Counted from the first letter of the stretch, positions 1-8,566 are shown. The stretch is 33,899 bases of DNA from an uncultured Garciella sp. (GCA_900555725.1 USMD01000004.1:1-33899); one strand, 5' to 3'. Numbers and translations: made by a program. The notes: a model not told the origin generated them from the sequence alone.

Positions 1-25
1 TTCTGTTTCTCAAAAAAGAAATAAT

Positions 26-86
26 CTTGCAACGTCCTACTTTCCCAGATAGAAGCGGGAGTCTTACGGCAGGTAGTCATCGGATA
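26..86 (-). pseudogene. 5S rRNA remnant (3' half only)
   Basis: Read on the minus strand, this stretch carries the landmarks of the 3' half of a bacterial 5S rRNA: CCGATGA near 78-84, then CTGGGAAAGTAGGACGTTGC at 29-48 at the 3' end. The 5' half, which should lie at higher coordinates, is absent; AT-rich DNA and the his promoter follow instead. It is therefore a truncated copy rather than a working gene. I saw no 16S or 23S sequence in the window. The identification rests on recalled 5S consensus, not on an alignment. Confidence 0.65.
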
Positions 87-113
87 AAATAAGAATTAAT
101 TTCCAAATTTCTA

Positions 114-142
114 TTGACAAGAAGAATAAATAAGAGTAAAAT
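114..142 (+). promoter_or_regulatory. Sigma-A promoter of the histidine operon
   Basis: A TTGACA -35 box (114-119) is followed after 17 bases by a TAAAAT -10 box (137-142), near-consensus for the housekeeping sigma factor. It lies about 65 bases ahead of hisZ, and transcription would start near 149. I found no T-box specifier hairpin or GGTGG antiterminator motif in the short leader, so control by uncharged tRNA-His is not evident. Confidence 0.8.
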
Positions 143-209
143 TTATTTAATTTAATGATTTAACATAATAAAGTAATAAATTGATAAACAAATAAAGTGA
201 GGTAGTTTG

Positions 210-1496
210 ATGATTTCTAAAAAGTTTATGCCCAACGGAGTAGAAGATGTTCATTTTAATGAATTTCAGCGAAGGGACAGTATGATTCATAAAGTTCAGA
301 AATTATATAAAAGCTTTGGATATCGACAGATTTTAACTCCTACCTTTGAATATTATGACTTGTTTTATGGAATAGAAGGTACGGTGAATATGGATGATAT
401 GATTAAAATTATTGATGAAAATGGCAAGATCTTGGTGTTAAGACCGGATGTTACCACTCCCATAGCAAGAATGGTAGCTACCAATTATCATTCCAGTACT
501 GGGCACTTAAAGTTTTCCTATGTTACCAATGTATTTCGAATGAACCATGGAAAGACGGATACCAAAAGGGAGTTTACCCAAGCAGGGGTAGAATATTTAG
601 GAAATAATAAAGTAGAAGCCGATGGAGAAATCATCGCCTTGGCCATAAAAAGTTTGCTAAATTGTGGAATAGAAAATTTTAAACTGGATGATTGTGGAAT
701 AGAAAATTTTAAACTGGATGTCGGACAAATAAACTTTTTTAAAGGACTTTTAAAAGAATTCAATCTCACAGTCCAACAGGAAAGGAATATTCGAAATTTA
801 ATAGAGAGAAAAAATTTTCCAGAATTAGAAAAAGTGATTGAGAAAATCAGTGGAAGACAGGAATTAAAGGAAGCTATGTTGGCTATGCCCTATCTTTATG
901 GTTCCCCAGAAGAGGTGTTAAAAACAGCTAAAAAATATATTTTAAATGAGCAAATGGAAGAGGCACTAAAAAATGTATCAGAACTTTGTGAGGTTTTATC
1001 TGATTACGGGTACAAAAAGTACATTGATTTAGATTTAGGATTAGTAAATCGTCTAGATTACTATACTGGCATTGTTTTTCAAGGATATCTTTTAAATTAT
1101 GGAAAAGAAGTGTTAAGTGGGGGAAGATATGATCATTTAACCCAACAATATGGTTATAAAAAGGCAGCTACAGGTTTTGGATTAAATATAGATGAGCTTT
1201 TAAAGGCCATAAGTAAGGATGAAAATGAAAGCTTTAAATGCTGTTCTGACTACTTAATCCTATATCCAGTGGAATATAGAAAAAGAGGACTTAATTTAGC
1301 AGATCAATTGCGAAGAAAAGGATTTGTGGTTGAAACAAATTCCTATACAAAGGATATACAATCTATGATACAGGATTTAAATTATAGAAATATAAAGGAA
1401 ATCATTCAAATAAAAAAAGAAAAGGAAATACAAATTTATTCTTTGAATCCAAAGAATCATTATAAAACTACTATAGAAGAGCTGCTGAATCAATAA
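210..1496 (+). CDS. hisZ: ATP phosphoribosyltransferase regulatory subunit HisZ
   Basis: HisZ is a histidyl-tRNA-synthetase-like protein without aminoacylation activity. It complexes with the short form of HisG to make the first, feedback-inhibited enzyme of histidine synthesis. The class II synthetase fold shows in motif 2-like LRPDVTTPIARM (about residues 77-88) and in the LNRLDYYTG-type segment near residue 285 (here VNRLDYYTG). The neighbouring short HisG confirms HisZ rather than HisS. The ATG at 210 is preferred over the TTG at 207 because of its spacing to AGTGAGG (196-202). The protein is about 428 residues. A perfect 30-bp tandem duplication (661-690 and 691-720) adds ten residues, repeating CGIENFKLDD in frame. 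Whether this insertion is tolerated cannot be told from sequence. Confidence 0.93.
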   Translation: MISKKFMPNGVEDVHFNEFQRRDSMIHKVQKLYKSFGYRQILTPTFEYYDLFYGIEGTVNMDDMIKIIDENGKILVLRPDVTTPIARMVATNYHSSTGHLKFSYVTNVFRMNHGKTDTKREFTQAGVEYLGNNKVEADGEIIALAIKSLLNCGIENFKLDDCGIENFKLDVGQINFFKGLLKEFNLTVQQERNIRNLIERKNFPELEKVIEKISGRQELKEAMLAMPYLYGSPEEVLKTAKKYILNEQMEEALKNVSELCEVLSDYGYKKYIDLDLGLVNRLDYYTGIVFQGYLLNYGKEVLSGGRYDHLTQQYGYKKAATGFGLNIDELLKAISKDENESFKCCSDYLILYPVEYRKRGLNLADQLRRKGFVVETNSYTKDIQSMIQDLNYRNIKEIIQIKKEKEIQIYSLNPKNHYKTTIEELLNQ

Positions 1497-1516
1497 GACT
1501 GGCTAGGAGGAATAGA

Positions 1517-2137
1517 ATGGATTATTTAAGTATCGCTTTATCCAAAGGACGATTAGAGGAAATTACCTTTGATAAATTTCAAAAAATGGGATTAACCTTT
1601 TTAGATTATTCTCCCAAAAGTAGAAAACTTATCTTTATCAATGAACAGTACAAAATAAAGGTTGTCTTGGTAAAATCAGGGGATGTTACCACTTATGTGG
1701 AACAGGGAGCTTGTGATGTCGGCATTATAGGAAAGGATAACTTATTAGAAAATAAACCAGATGTATATGAGATTATGGATTTGGGATTTGGAAAATGCAA
1801 GTTTGCAGTAGCTTCCTTAAAGGAAAGAAAACCAGTGGAGAATCGAGTGATACGAGTTGCAACAAAATATCCCCATGTGACCCAAGATTATTTTTATAAA
1901 AAAGGGGAAGGGGTAGAAATCATCTATTTAAGTGGTTCAGTGGAATTGGCCCCTATTATGGGATTATCCGATGTAATTGTAGATATTGTGGAAACCGGAA
2001 CCACCATAAAGGAAAATGGTTTAGAAGTGATTGAAGACATTTGCCCCATTAGTGCTAGACTGATTGCCAATCGAGTGAGCTTTAAAGCAAAGTCATCCAG
2101 GGTACAAAAATTGATGAAGGGATTACAGCAAAAATAG
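1517..2137 (+). CDS. hisG: ATP phosphoribosyltransferase, short-form catalytic subunit HisG
   Basis: HisG condenses ATP with PRPP to phosphoribosyl-ATP, the committed step of the histidine pathway. At 206 residues it is the short form, which lacks the C-terminal histidine-sensing domain and depends on HisZ, encoded 20 bases upstream. Family landmarks are the N-terminal IALSKGRL, the GIIGKDNL segment, and the PRPP-binding loop DIVETGTTIKENGL near residues 155-168. AGGAGG at 1505-1510 sits six bases before the ATG. The gene looks intact and is co-transcribed with the rest of the operon. Confidence 0.96.
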   Translation: MDYLSIALSKGRLEEITFDKFQKMGLTFLDYSPKSRKLIFINEQYKIKVVLVKSGDVTTYVEQGACDVGIIGKDNLLENKPDVYEIMDLGFGKCKFAVASLKERKPVENRVIRVATKYPHVTQDYFYKKGEGVEIIYLSGSVELAPIMGLSDVIVDIVETGTTIKENGLEVIEDICPISARLIANRVSFKAKSSRVQKLMKGLQQK

Positions 2138-2159
2138 AAAGACTAGGAGGATACATTTT

Positions 2160-3443
2160 ATGAGAATTATCGAGATAAAAGATGAAAAAGATAAAAAAAT
2201 TTTAAAACCTTTTTTCAATCGAAATAACTATGCGTCAGTAGAAGAAATTGATAGAAAAGTAGATGAAATTTTAATACAAGTGCAAAAAAAGGGAGATCAG
2301 GCTTTGATTTTTTTTACAGAACAATTTGACCAGGTTCTACTTCAAAACATTAAAGTAAGGGAAAAAGAAATAGAAGAAGCTCTACAGGAAATAGAAGAAG
2401 AATTTTTAGAAATTCTACAGGAGGCAAAGGAAAATATTTGGAAATTTCATGAAAAACAAATGCAGAATTCCTGGTTTTTTCATAAAGGAGCGGACATTAC
2501 CTTAGGACAAAAGATTTCTCCCATAGAGCGAATAGGGATTTATGTACCGGGAGGAAAGGCAGCCTATCCTTCTACAGTCCTTATGAATGCCATTCCTGCT
2601 AAGGTAGCAGGAGTTTCCTCCATTGCAATGGTAACTCCACCGGGAAAAGATGGTAAGGTAAATCCTAATATTTTAGCTGCTGCAAAAATAGCTGGAGTAG
2701 ATGAGATATACAAAGTAGGGGGAGCCCAGGCCATTGCTGCTCTAACTTTTGGAACAGAAAGCATCAAGTCAGTTTCCAAAATTGTGGGACCTGGAAATAT
2801 CTTTGTAGCCCGGGCTAAGAGAAAGGTCTTTGGGTATGTAGATATTGATATGGTAGCTGGGCCAAGTGAAATTTGTATTATTGCAGATGAAAATGCCAAT
2901 AAAAAATTTGTTGCAGCGGATTTACTATCCCAGGCAGAGCATGATGAGTTGGCTTCTTCCATTTTAATAACACCTTCTATGGAACTAGCAAAGTCTGTAA
3001 GGGAGGAAGTAGAAAAGCAGTTAAATGAGCGAAAGAGAAAAGAAATTGCTCAAAAGTCCATTGAAACCTATGGAGCAATTATTGTAGTAGGATCTGTGCA
3101 ACAAGCTTTTGAAATAACCAATGAAATTGCACCGGAACATTTAGAAATTCTGCTAAAAAATTCCTTTGAGCATTTGTCTAAAGTGAAAAATGCCGGAGCT
3201 ATATTTTTAGGTTCCTATTCTCCAGAACCATTAGGGGACTATTTTGCCGGTCCAAATCATACGCTGCCTACCAGTGGAACTGCTAAATTTTCTTCTCCCC
3301 TAGGGGTAGACGACTTTATTAAAAAAAGTAGTATCATTTATTATAAAAAAGATGCTCTAGGCGAGGTCAAAGATAAAATTATTACTTTTACCCAAAAAGA
3401 AGGATTAGAAGGTCACGGAAATTCCATCAAAGTGAGGTTTTAA
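2160..3443 (+). CDS. hisD: Histidinol dehydrogenase HisD
   Basis: HisD is the zinc enzyme for the last two steps of the pathway, oxidising L-histidinol to L-histidine with two NAD+. The protein is 427 residues, the usual length. Visible signatures are IYVPGGKAAYPSTVLM (about 128-143), the VGGAQAIAALTFGT nucleotide-binding segment, QAEHDE with catalytic Glu/His and zinc-ligand residues (about 258-263), the EIAPEHLE motif (about 323-330) and the C-terminal GHGNS. Start ATG is well placed behind CTAGGAGG (2143-2150). hisC starts three bases after its stop codon, so the two are translationally close. Confidence 0.96.
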   Translation: MRIIEIKDEKDKKILKPFFNRNNYASVEEIDRKVDEILIQVQKKGDQALIFFTEQFDQVLLQNIKVREKEIEEALQEIEEEFLEILQEAKENIWKFHEKQMQNSWFFHKGADITLGQKISPIERIGIYVPGGKAAYPSTVLMNAIPAKVAGVSSIAMVTPPGKDGKVNPNILAAAKIAGVDEIYKVGGAQAIAALTFGTESIKSVSKIVGPGNIFVARAKRKVFGYVDIDMVAGPSEICIIADENANKKFVAADLLSQAEHDELASSILITPSMELAKSVREEVEKQLNERKRKEIAQKSIETYGAIIVVGSVQQAFEITNEIAPEHLEILLKNSFEHLSKVKNAGAIFLGSYSPEPLGDYFAGPNHTLPTSGTAKFSSPLGVDDFIKKSSIIYYKKDALGEVKDKIITFTQKEGLEGHGNSIKVRF

Positions 3444-3445
3444 AT

Positions 3446-4488
3446 ATGAAAGAATTAGTAAAAAAAATATTCGAAATTTCACTCCTTATGTGGTAGATAA
3501 GGAACCAGTAAATATGATACTAAATGCCAATGAAAGTCCTTATAATCTTTTCCAAAGTTTAAAAGAACCATTTATGAAGAGGTTAGAAGATACAAATTTA
3601 AATAGATATCCTAATACAGATAGTGATGATTTAAGGGAAACCCTTGGAAAGTATTTAGGGGTCCAAAAGGAAAATATCCTATGTGGAAATGGTTCTGATG
3701 AAATTATTCAGATCATTATCAATACCTTTGTGAATAAAGAAGATGCAGTCATTATACCAATACCTACCTTTTCTATGTATGGAAATTTTACTTCTATTAT
3801 GGGAGGAAAGGTGATTGAAGTACCTTCTAATGAGGATTTTCAAATCAATGTAGAGGAAATCATAGCACAAGCTAATGAAAATGCAGCAAAATTGATCTTT
3901 CTATGTAATCCTAATAATCCTACAGGCACTTTCATTCCTAGAGAATCTATCCTAAGGATTGTAGAAGAAACCCCTTCCATGATTATTTTAGATGAAGCCT
4001 ATGGGGACTTTTGTAAGGAAAAAAATCTAGATATTATTGAAAATCCTAGGGTCATCGTACTTAGGACCTTCTCTAAGGCATTTTCCTTAGCCGGGGCTAG
4101 ATTAGGGTATGGAATTGCCCACAAAGATACGATGAATATTTTATATAGGGTAAAATCTCCCTATAACCTAAATATCTTTTCTCAACTAATAGGGGAAGTG
4201 ATTTTAGAAAATATAGAGCTTGTAGAAACCACCATAGACAAAATTATTCAGGAAAGGGATCGGGTGTTTCAGGAGTTAAAAGGAATTGACACAATAAAAG
4301 TATATCCAAGCAATACCAACTTTATACTGATAAAGAGTAAAAAGGCTCAGGATATTGCAACGAGATGTAAGCAGGAAGGTATAGCCATTCGAGACTACAA
4401 TGGTCCCCTTTTAAAAAATTATATTCGCCTTTCTATTGGCACTCCCCAGGAAAATAACAAAGTACTTGATGTAATAAAAGGAGTATAG
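3446..4488 (+). CDS. hisC: Histidinol-phosphate aminotransferase HisC, with an apparent frameshift at A7
   Basis: HisC is a PLP enzyme that transaminates imidazole-acetol phosphate to histidinol phosphate. Most of it is an open frame from 3490: NANESPYNL, LCNPNNPTG, LDEAYGDF and the PLP-lysine region RTFSKAFSLAGARLGYG are all present. The natural start is the ATG at 3446, nine bases behind GTGAGG (3432-3437). Read directly, that frame runs MKELVKKIFEI and stops at a TAG (3494-3496). A -1 slip, or one extra A, in the A7 run at 3461-3467 gives MKELVKKNIRNFTPYVVDKE, the expected HisC N-terminus, and a protein of about 347 residues. Either this is a sequencing or real deletion in the homopolymer, or the A-AAA-AAA heptamer is used for slippage. 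Alternatively, translation could restart at the GTG at 3490 and lose the N-terminal arm. Confidence 0.88.
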
Positions 4489-4492
4489 AAAA

Positions 4493-5077
4493 ATGAGAGA
4501 AGTAAAAGTGAACCGAAAAACCGCTGAAACAGATATTACCCTTTCCCTACAAATAGATGGTAGTGGAAAGGCCGAAATAGATAGTGGTATTGGATTTTTT
4601 GATCATATGTTGATTCTTTTTTCTAGACATGGTTTTATGGATCTTAACTTAAAATGTAAGGGGGATATTGAAGTGGATGGACATCATACCATAGAGGATA
4701 TAGGAATTGCCCTAGGGCAAGCAGTGAAGCAGGCATTGGGAAAAAAGGAAGGGATTATTCGCTATGCCACCACCTTTACTCCTATGGATGAAACCCTAAC
4801 CATGGTGTCATTGGATATCAGTGGTCGAGCCTACCTTTACTTAGAAGCTCCTCTTACTAGGGAATATGTAGGAAACTTTGAAACTGAACTATTAGAAGAA
4901 TTTTTAAGAGCTTTTGCCTATCATGCAGGGATTACTTTACACGTGAAATTGATTCATGGAAAAAATAATCATCATATTATAGAATCTATTTTTAAAGGAT
5001 TAGGTCGGGCCCTAGATCAGGCAACCACCATTTCACTAAGAATAAATGGAGTATTATCCACTAAGGGAACATTATAA
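4493..5077 (+). CDS. hisB: Imidazoleglycerol-phosphate dehydratase HisB (monofunctional)
   Basis: HisB dehydrates imidazoleglycerol phosphate to imidazole-acetol phosphate, using two manganese ions. The 194 residues cover only the dehydratase; there is no N-terminal HAD phosphatase as in enterobacterial HisB. Metal-ligand motifs are FFDHMLILFSRH (about 35-46), DGHHTIEDIGIALGQ (about 62-76) and GKNNHHIIESIFKGLGRALDQAT (split here as GKNNHHIIES then FKGLGRAL, about 160-180). It starts four bases after hisC. With no phosphatase here, histidinol-phosphate phosphatase must be encoded elsewhere, for example as a PHP-type HisJ/HisK. Confidence 0.96.
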   Translation: MREVKVNRKTAETDITLSLQIDGSGKAEIDSGIGFFDHMLILFSRHGFMDLNLKCKGDIEVDGHHTIEDIGIALGQAVKQALGKKEGIIRYATTFTPMDETLTMVSLDISGRAYLYLEAPLTREYVGNFETELLEEFLRAFAYHAGITLHVKLIHGKNNHHIIESIFKGLGRALDQATTISLRINGVLSTKGTL

Positions 5078-5100
5078 AAAAGGGTTAGGAGGAAAAACAG

Positions 5101-5706
5101 ATGATAGCTATCATAGATTATGGAGTAGGAAATTTAAAAAGTGTTTCTAAGGCATTGGAAAAACTGGGCTTTGAAATCATTATTACCAATGATTTAGAAG
5201 AGATCAAAGACAGTAAGGCAATAATTTTACCTGGGGTAGGGGCTTTTAAAGATGCCATGGAGCAGTTGAGAAAACACAACCTAGTGGATTGTATAAGAGA
5301 TTGTGCGAAGTCAGGGAAGCCTATATTGGGAATCTGTTTAGGAATGCAGATGTTATTTGATAAAAGTTTTGAAGATGGACAGTGGGAAGGCCTAGGACTG
5401 CTAAAGGGAGAAATTGTTCCATTAGACAATGGGTTAAAGATACCCCATATGGGATGGAATCAATTAATTCCAGGAACCCCAGATGCTATAGGACAAGGAT
5501 TAGATGTAGAGTCCTATGTATATTTTGTACACTCTTATTATCTAAAACCACAAAATCCAGAGGATGTGGTGTTTTGGACAGAGTATGGCATAAAGGTTCC
5601 TGCAGTAGTACGAAAGGACAATATTCTAGGAATGCAATTTCATCCAGAAAAAAGTGGAAAAACAGGCATGAAACTATTAGAAAACTTTGGGAGTGTTGTA
5701 AAATGA
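5101..5706 (+). CDS. hisH: Imidazole glycerol phosphate synthase, glutaminase subunit HisH
   Basis: HisH is the class I glutamine amidotransferase that releases ammonia from glutamine and channels it into HisF. Its catalytic triad is visible: Cys79 in GICLGMQM, and His181 and Glu183 in FHPEKSG. The oxyanion-strand segment LPGVGAFKDAM lies near residues 43-53. The length of 201 residues is normal. TTAGGAGG (5086-5093) precedes the ATG. Its stop codon overlaps the hisA start (ATGA at 5703-5706), indicating translational coupling. Confidence 0.96.
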   Translation: MIAIIDYGVGNLKSVSKALEKLGFEIIITNDLEEIKDSKAIILPGVGAFKDAMEQLRKHNLVDCIRDCAKSGKPILGICLGMQMLFDKSFEDGQWEGLGLLKGEIVPLDNGLKIPHMGWNQLIPGTPDAIGQGLDVESYVYFVHSYYLKPQNPEDVVFWTEYGIKVPAVVRKDNILGMQFHPEKSGKTGMKLLENFGSVVK

Positions 5707-6410
5707 TGATTATACCTGCCATTGATTTAAAAAATGGAAAATACGTGAGACTTACCCAAGGAAAATTTGATCAAGAAATTATTTATGGAGATCATCCAGT
5801 GGAAGTAGCCAAGCAATGGGAGTCTCAGGGTGCCAAATTTCTTCACCTAGTAGATTTAGATGCAGCCCTCTTTGGTATCTCCCAAAATAGAGAGGTCATT
5901 GAGAAAATCATCAGTTCCATAAACATCCCTGTACAAATTGGGGGAGGGATTCGTAATATAGAAGCTATAGAAAAGATGGTGCAAGTTGGGGCTGATAAAG
6001 TAATTCTAGGTACTTCTGCCCTAAAGGAAAGGGAATTTTTAAAAGAAGCTTTAAAGAAATATGGAGAGCAAATTGTGGTTTCCATTGACGCTAAGGATGG
6101 CTATGTAGCATTGAAGGGATGGACAGAGATCAGCAATGTAAAGACATTGAACTTTGCAAAGGAATTAGAAGAATTAGGGGTAAAGACCATTGTTTATACG
6201 GATATTGCAAAGGATGGGATGCTATCAGGGCCAAATTTTAAAGAACTGAAAATTTTAAAAGATAATCTTTCATTAGATATCATTGCTTCTGGTGGGATTT
6301 CTACCAAAGAAAATGTAATGAAGTTAAAGGAACTAGATGTGGCAGGGGCCATTATAGGAAAAGCTTTATATACAGGAGATATTAGATTAGAGGAACTTAA
6401 GAGGGTGTAA
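5703..6410 (+). CDS. hisA: ProFAR isomerase HisA
   Basis: HisA is a (beta/alpha)8-barrel that isomerises the ProFAR aminoaldose to the PRFAR ketose. The open frame extends far upstream through hisH in another frame, but the conserved N-terminus MMIIPAIDLKNGKYVRL fixes the start at 5703, or at 5706. It overlaps the hisH stop by four bases. The first catalytic Asp is in AIDLKNG and the second in YTDIAKDGM. Phosphate-binding segments GGGIRN and ASGGIS are present. About 235 residues, the usual size. Confidence 0.95.
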   Translation: MMIIPAIDLKNGKYVRLTQGKFDQEIIYGDHPVEVAKQWESQGAKFLHLVDLDAALFGISQNREVIEKIISSINIPVQIGGGIRNIEAIEKMVQVGADKVILGTSALKEREFLKEALKKYGEQIVVSIDAKDGYVALKGWTEISNVKTLNFAKELEELGVKTIVYTDIAKDGMLSGPNFKELKILKDNLSLDIIASGGISTKENVMKLKELDVAGAIIGKALYTGDIRLEELKRV

Positions 6411-6413
6411 AAA

Positions 6414-7178
6414 ATGATTACTAAAAGGATTATACCTTGTCTAGATGTGGATCAAGGGAGGGTCGTAAAGGGCAAAAAATTTCAAAATTTAGAAGATGTA
6501 GATGATCCAGTACAATTGGCCAAGTTTTATAGTGAAGCAGGAGCTGATGAATTAATATTTTATGATATTACCGCCTCTAATGAAGAGCGAAACATCTTTA
6601 TAGATGTTGTAGAAAGAACAGCCCAAGAGGTGTACATTCCTTTTACGGTAGGGGGAGGAATTCGAAGTATTGAAGACTTTACAGCAGTACTTCGGGCAGG
6701 GGCTGATAAGGTTTCTATTAATTCTGCTGCGGTAAAAAACCCCAAATTAATTACTGAGGGAGCTTTAAAATTTGGAAGACAATGTGTGGTTTTATCTATG
6801 GATATCAAAAGAAATTCCCAAGGAAAGTGGGATGTGTATATCAATGGGGGTAGAGTGGATACAGGAAAAGAAGCGATTGTCTGGGCGAAAGAAGGAGAAA
6901 AATTAGGAGCAGGAGAATTGGTGGTAAATAGTATTGATACCGATGGAGTAAAGAAGGGATATGATATTGAAATTACCCGTGCCATTACAGAGGAGGTCAA
7001 TATTCCGGTAATTGCTTCAGGAGGAGCTGGGAAAAAAGAAGATTTTTTAGAAGTACTTACAGAGGGAAAGGCGGATGCTGCCCTAGCTGCTTCGGTTTTT
7101 CACTATGGGAAAATTTCCATCAAAGAATTAAAGGAATATCTGTATCATAACCATGTGTCCATGAGGAGGAATTTTTAA
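6414..7178 (+). CDS. hisF: Imidazole glycerol phosphate synthase, cyclase subunit HisF
   Basis: HisF uses ammonia from HisH to close the imidazole ring, making imidazoleglycerol phosphate and AICAR. The family N-terminus ITKRIIPCLDVDQGRVVKG carries catalytic Asp11, and NSIDTDGVKKGYD carries the second Asp. The phosphate-binding motifs TVGGGIRS and ASGGAG are present, and the length of 254 residues is typical. It begins three bases after hisA. Its stop overlaps the hisIE start by one base (TAATG at 7176-7180). Confidence 0.97.
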   Translation: MITKRIIPCLDVDQGRVVKGKKFQNLEDVDDPVQLAKFYSEAGADELIFYDITASNEERNIFIDVVERTAQEVYIPFTVGGGIRSIEDFTAVLRAGADKVSINSAAVKNPKLITEGALKFGRQCVVLSMDIKRNSQGKWDVYINGGRVDTGKEAIVWAKEGEKLGAGELVVNSIDTDGVKKGYDIEITRAITEEVNIPVIASGGAGKKEDFLEVLTEGKADAALAASVFHYGKISIKELKEYLYHNHVSMRRNF

Positions 7179-7801
7179 TGGATGAAATTTTAAAGGAAAT
7201 TAAGTTTGATGATAAGGGTTTAGTACCAACCATTGTACAGAATGTGTATACCAATGAGGTACTTATGTTGGCCTATATGAATGAGCAGTCCCTAAAAAAG
7301 ACTTTAGAAACCAAAACCACTTGGTTTTATAGTAGAAGTAGACAAAAGCTTTGGAATAAGGGAGAAACTTCTGGAAACATTCAGACCGTAAAGGAGCTTT
7401 CTTATGATTGTGATGGAGATACTCTTTTAGTAAAGGTCATTCAAAAAGGGAATGCCTGTCATACAGGGAAAAAAAGTTGCTTCTTTCATGAATTCTATAA
7501 AGAGGATGTAGAACCAAAAAAGGAAGATATTTTGCAACTTCTTTATAAAAGAATCGAGGGTAGAAAGGCAAATCCAAAGGAAGGTTCTTATACGAACTAT
7601 CTCTTTCGGGAAGGGCTTGATAAAATCTTGAAAAAAGTAGGGGAAGAAAGCAGTGAAGTGATTATTGGAGCAAAAAACTTAAGTAAAGAGGAAGTGATCT
7701 ATGAAACTGCGGATCTAATTTATCATATTTTTGTTTTGCTAATAGAATTAGGGATTTCTATAAGGGATATTAAAGAAGAGCTTCTTAAAAGATATAAATA
7801 A
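7178..7801 (+). CDS. hisI: Bifunctional phosphoribosyl-AMP cyclohydrolase / phosphoribosyl-ATP pyrophosphatase HisIE
   Basis: This fusion carries out the second and third steps of the pathway. The N-terminal HisI domain (about 1-110) contains LMLAYMNEQSL, the SRSRQKLWNKGETSGN segment, CDGDTLL and the metal site NACHTGKKSCFF. The C-terminal HisE domain (about 118-207) has the MazG-like EGSYTNYLF and KVGEESSEVIIGAKN helices with acidic metal ligands. At 207 residues it is the usual size of the fusion. It is the last gene of the operon, and a terminator follows within 15 bases. Confidence 0.97.
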   Translation: MDEILKEIKFDDKGLVPTIVQNVYTNEVLMLAYMNEQSLKKTLETKTTWFYSRSRQKLWNKGETSGNIQTVKELSYDCDGDTLLVKVIQKGNACHTGKKSCFFHEFYKEDVEPKKEDILQLLYKRIEGRKANPKEGSYTNYLFREGLDKILKKVGEESSEVIIGAKNLSKEEVIYETADLIYHIFVLLIELGISIRDIKEELLKRYK

Positions 7802-7812
7802 TTTATAAATAT

Positions 7813-7850
7813 AGGCATCTATAAAAATATTTTCATAGGTGCCTTTTTTA
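7813..7850 (+). terminator. Terminator of the his operon
   Basis: The arms AGGCATCTAT (7813-7822) and ATAGGTGCCT (7835-7844) pair with one G-T wobble around a 12-base loop. A run of T follows (7844-7849). It lies 12 bases after hisIE. Confidence 0.85.
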
Positions 7851-7870
7851 TTCTATAGCAAAGGAAAATA

Positions 7871-8566
7871 TTAGTAAAACATTTTACGGAAAAATAAAAG
7901 CATAAATCCAGCAGTTGTACGTTCAGCTAGTGGAAGAGCACAGCTAGATATTTTATAAAATCGGATTTCGTCTTTTGGTATATTTTTAAAGCGTTTATAA
8001 ATTTCTATAGCAGTTTTCCCATTAAATTTAATATAATTTTCTAAAGATTTGAGCTGGTATGCCCCTGTTTGGGCATGAAATTCCTTCATATGTTTATAGG
8101 TATCTTTCACAAAGCTTTCATATTGTTTATGATTATCTAACAATCGGATATTGGCATGTTGGGGAATAGTCATATCCTGTATTAAATGAATGATGGATCC
8201 TAAATAAAACATGGCACGATGAATGTCTCCTATTTTTATAAAATAAGTAGATTTATGAAAATATTCTTTTGATAAATTCATAGCATTATTTCTTCCATAT
8301 AAACCTTTTTTGGTATGGGGATTATAGAAATGGTTACTACTTTTAAAATCTTGATCAGCCCATGCGGTTCCTGCATTTATATCTTTTATAAATCTTCGAA
8401 AAAATTGATATTCCTTCATATATCTATCATTTCTTAAAATATTTAATGCTTGTAAATTAATATCTTTATGTACTTCGCATTTGGTTTCAATAATCATTTT
8501 TTTAAAAGGATTTAAAGCAATGAAGGCATATTGAAGCGTATTTCCATATATAGATTCTAGATTCAT
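7871..8566 (-). CDS. Zinc-dependent phospholipase C family protein
   Basis: This 231-residue protein matches the zinc-dependent phospholipase C / alpha-toxin N-domain family, which hydrolyses phospholipid head groups with three zinc ions. Counterparts of the Bacillus cereus ligands can be aligned by eye: His33, Asp71, His79 (NHFYNP), His127 and Asp131 and His137 in FYLGSIIHLIQDMTIPQHAN, and His146/Glu150 in HKQYE. The C-terminal ERTTAGFML also fits the family. No signal peptide is visible, and the mature N-terminal Trp zinc ligand of secreted enzymes is missing. It may therefore act inside the cell or forespore, or not be a phospholipase at all. GGAGGAAAG (8572-8580, minus strand) supports the start. 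It is monocistronic and convergent with the his operon. Confidence 0.8.
   Translation of the reverse strand: MNLESIYGNTLQYAFIALNPFKKMIIETKCEVHKDINLQALNILRNDRYMKEYQFFRRFIKDINAGTAWADQDFKSSNHFYNPHTKKGLYGRNNAMNLSKEYFHKSTYFIKIGDIHRAMFYLGSIIHLIQDMTIPQHANIRLLDNHKQYESFVKDTYKHMKEFHAQTGAYQLKSLENYIKFNGKTAIEIYKRFKNIPKDEIRFYKISSCALPLAERTTAGFMLLFFRKMFY

Noticed and set aside
143..206. T-box or histidine attenuator leader before hisZ
   Set aside because: The leader is only about 60 bases and AT-rich, without specifier loop, GGTGG box, His-codon run or terminator hairpin.
2564..2962. 132-codon open frame on the minus strand inside hisD
   Set aside because: It is antisense to a strongly conserved gene, has no ribosome site and no recognisable motif. 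It is an artefact of codon composition, as are the similar antisense frames in typA, hisF and the activase gene.
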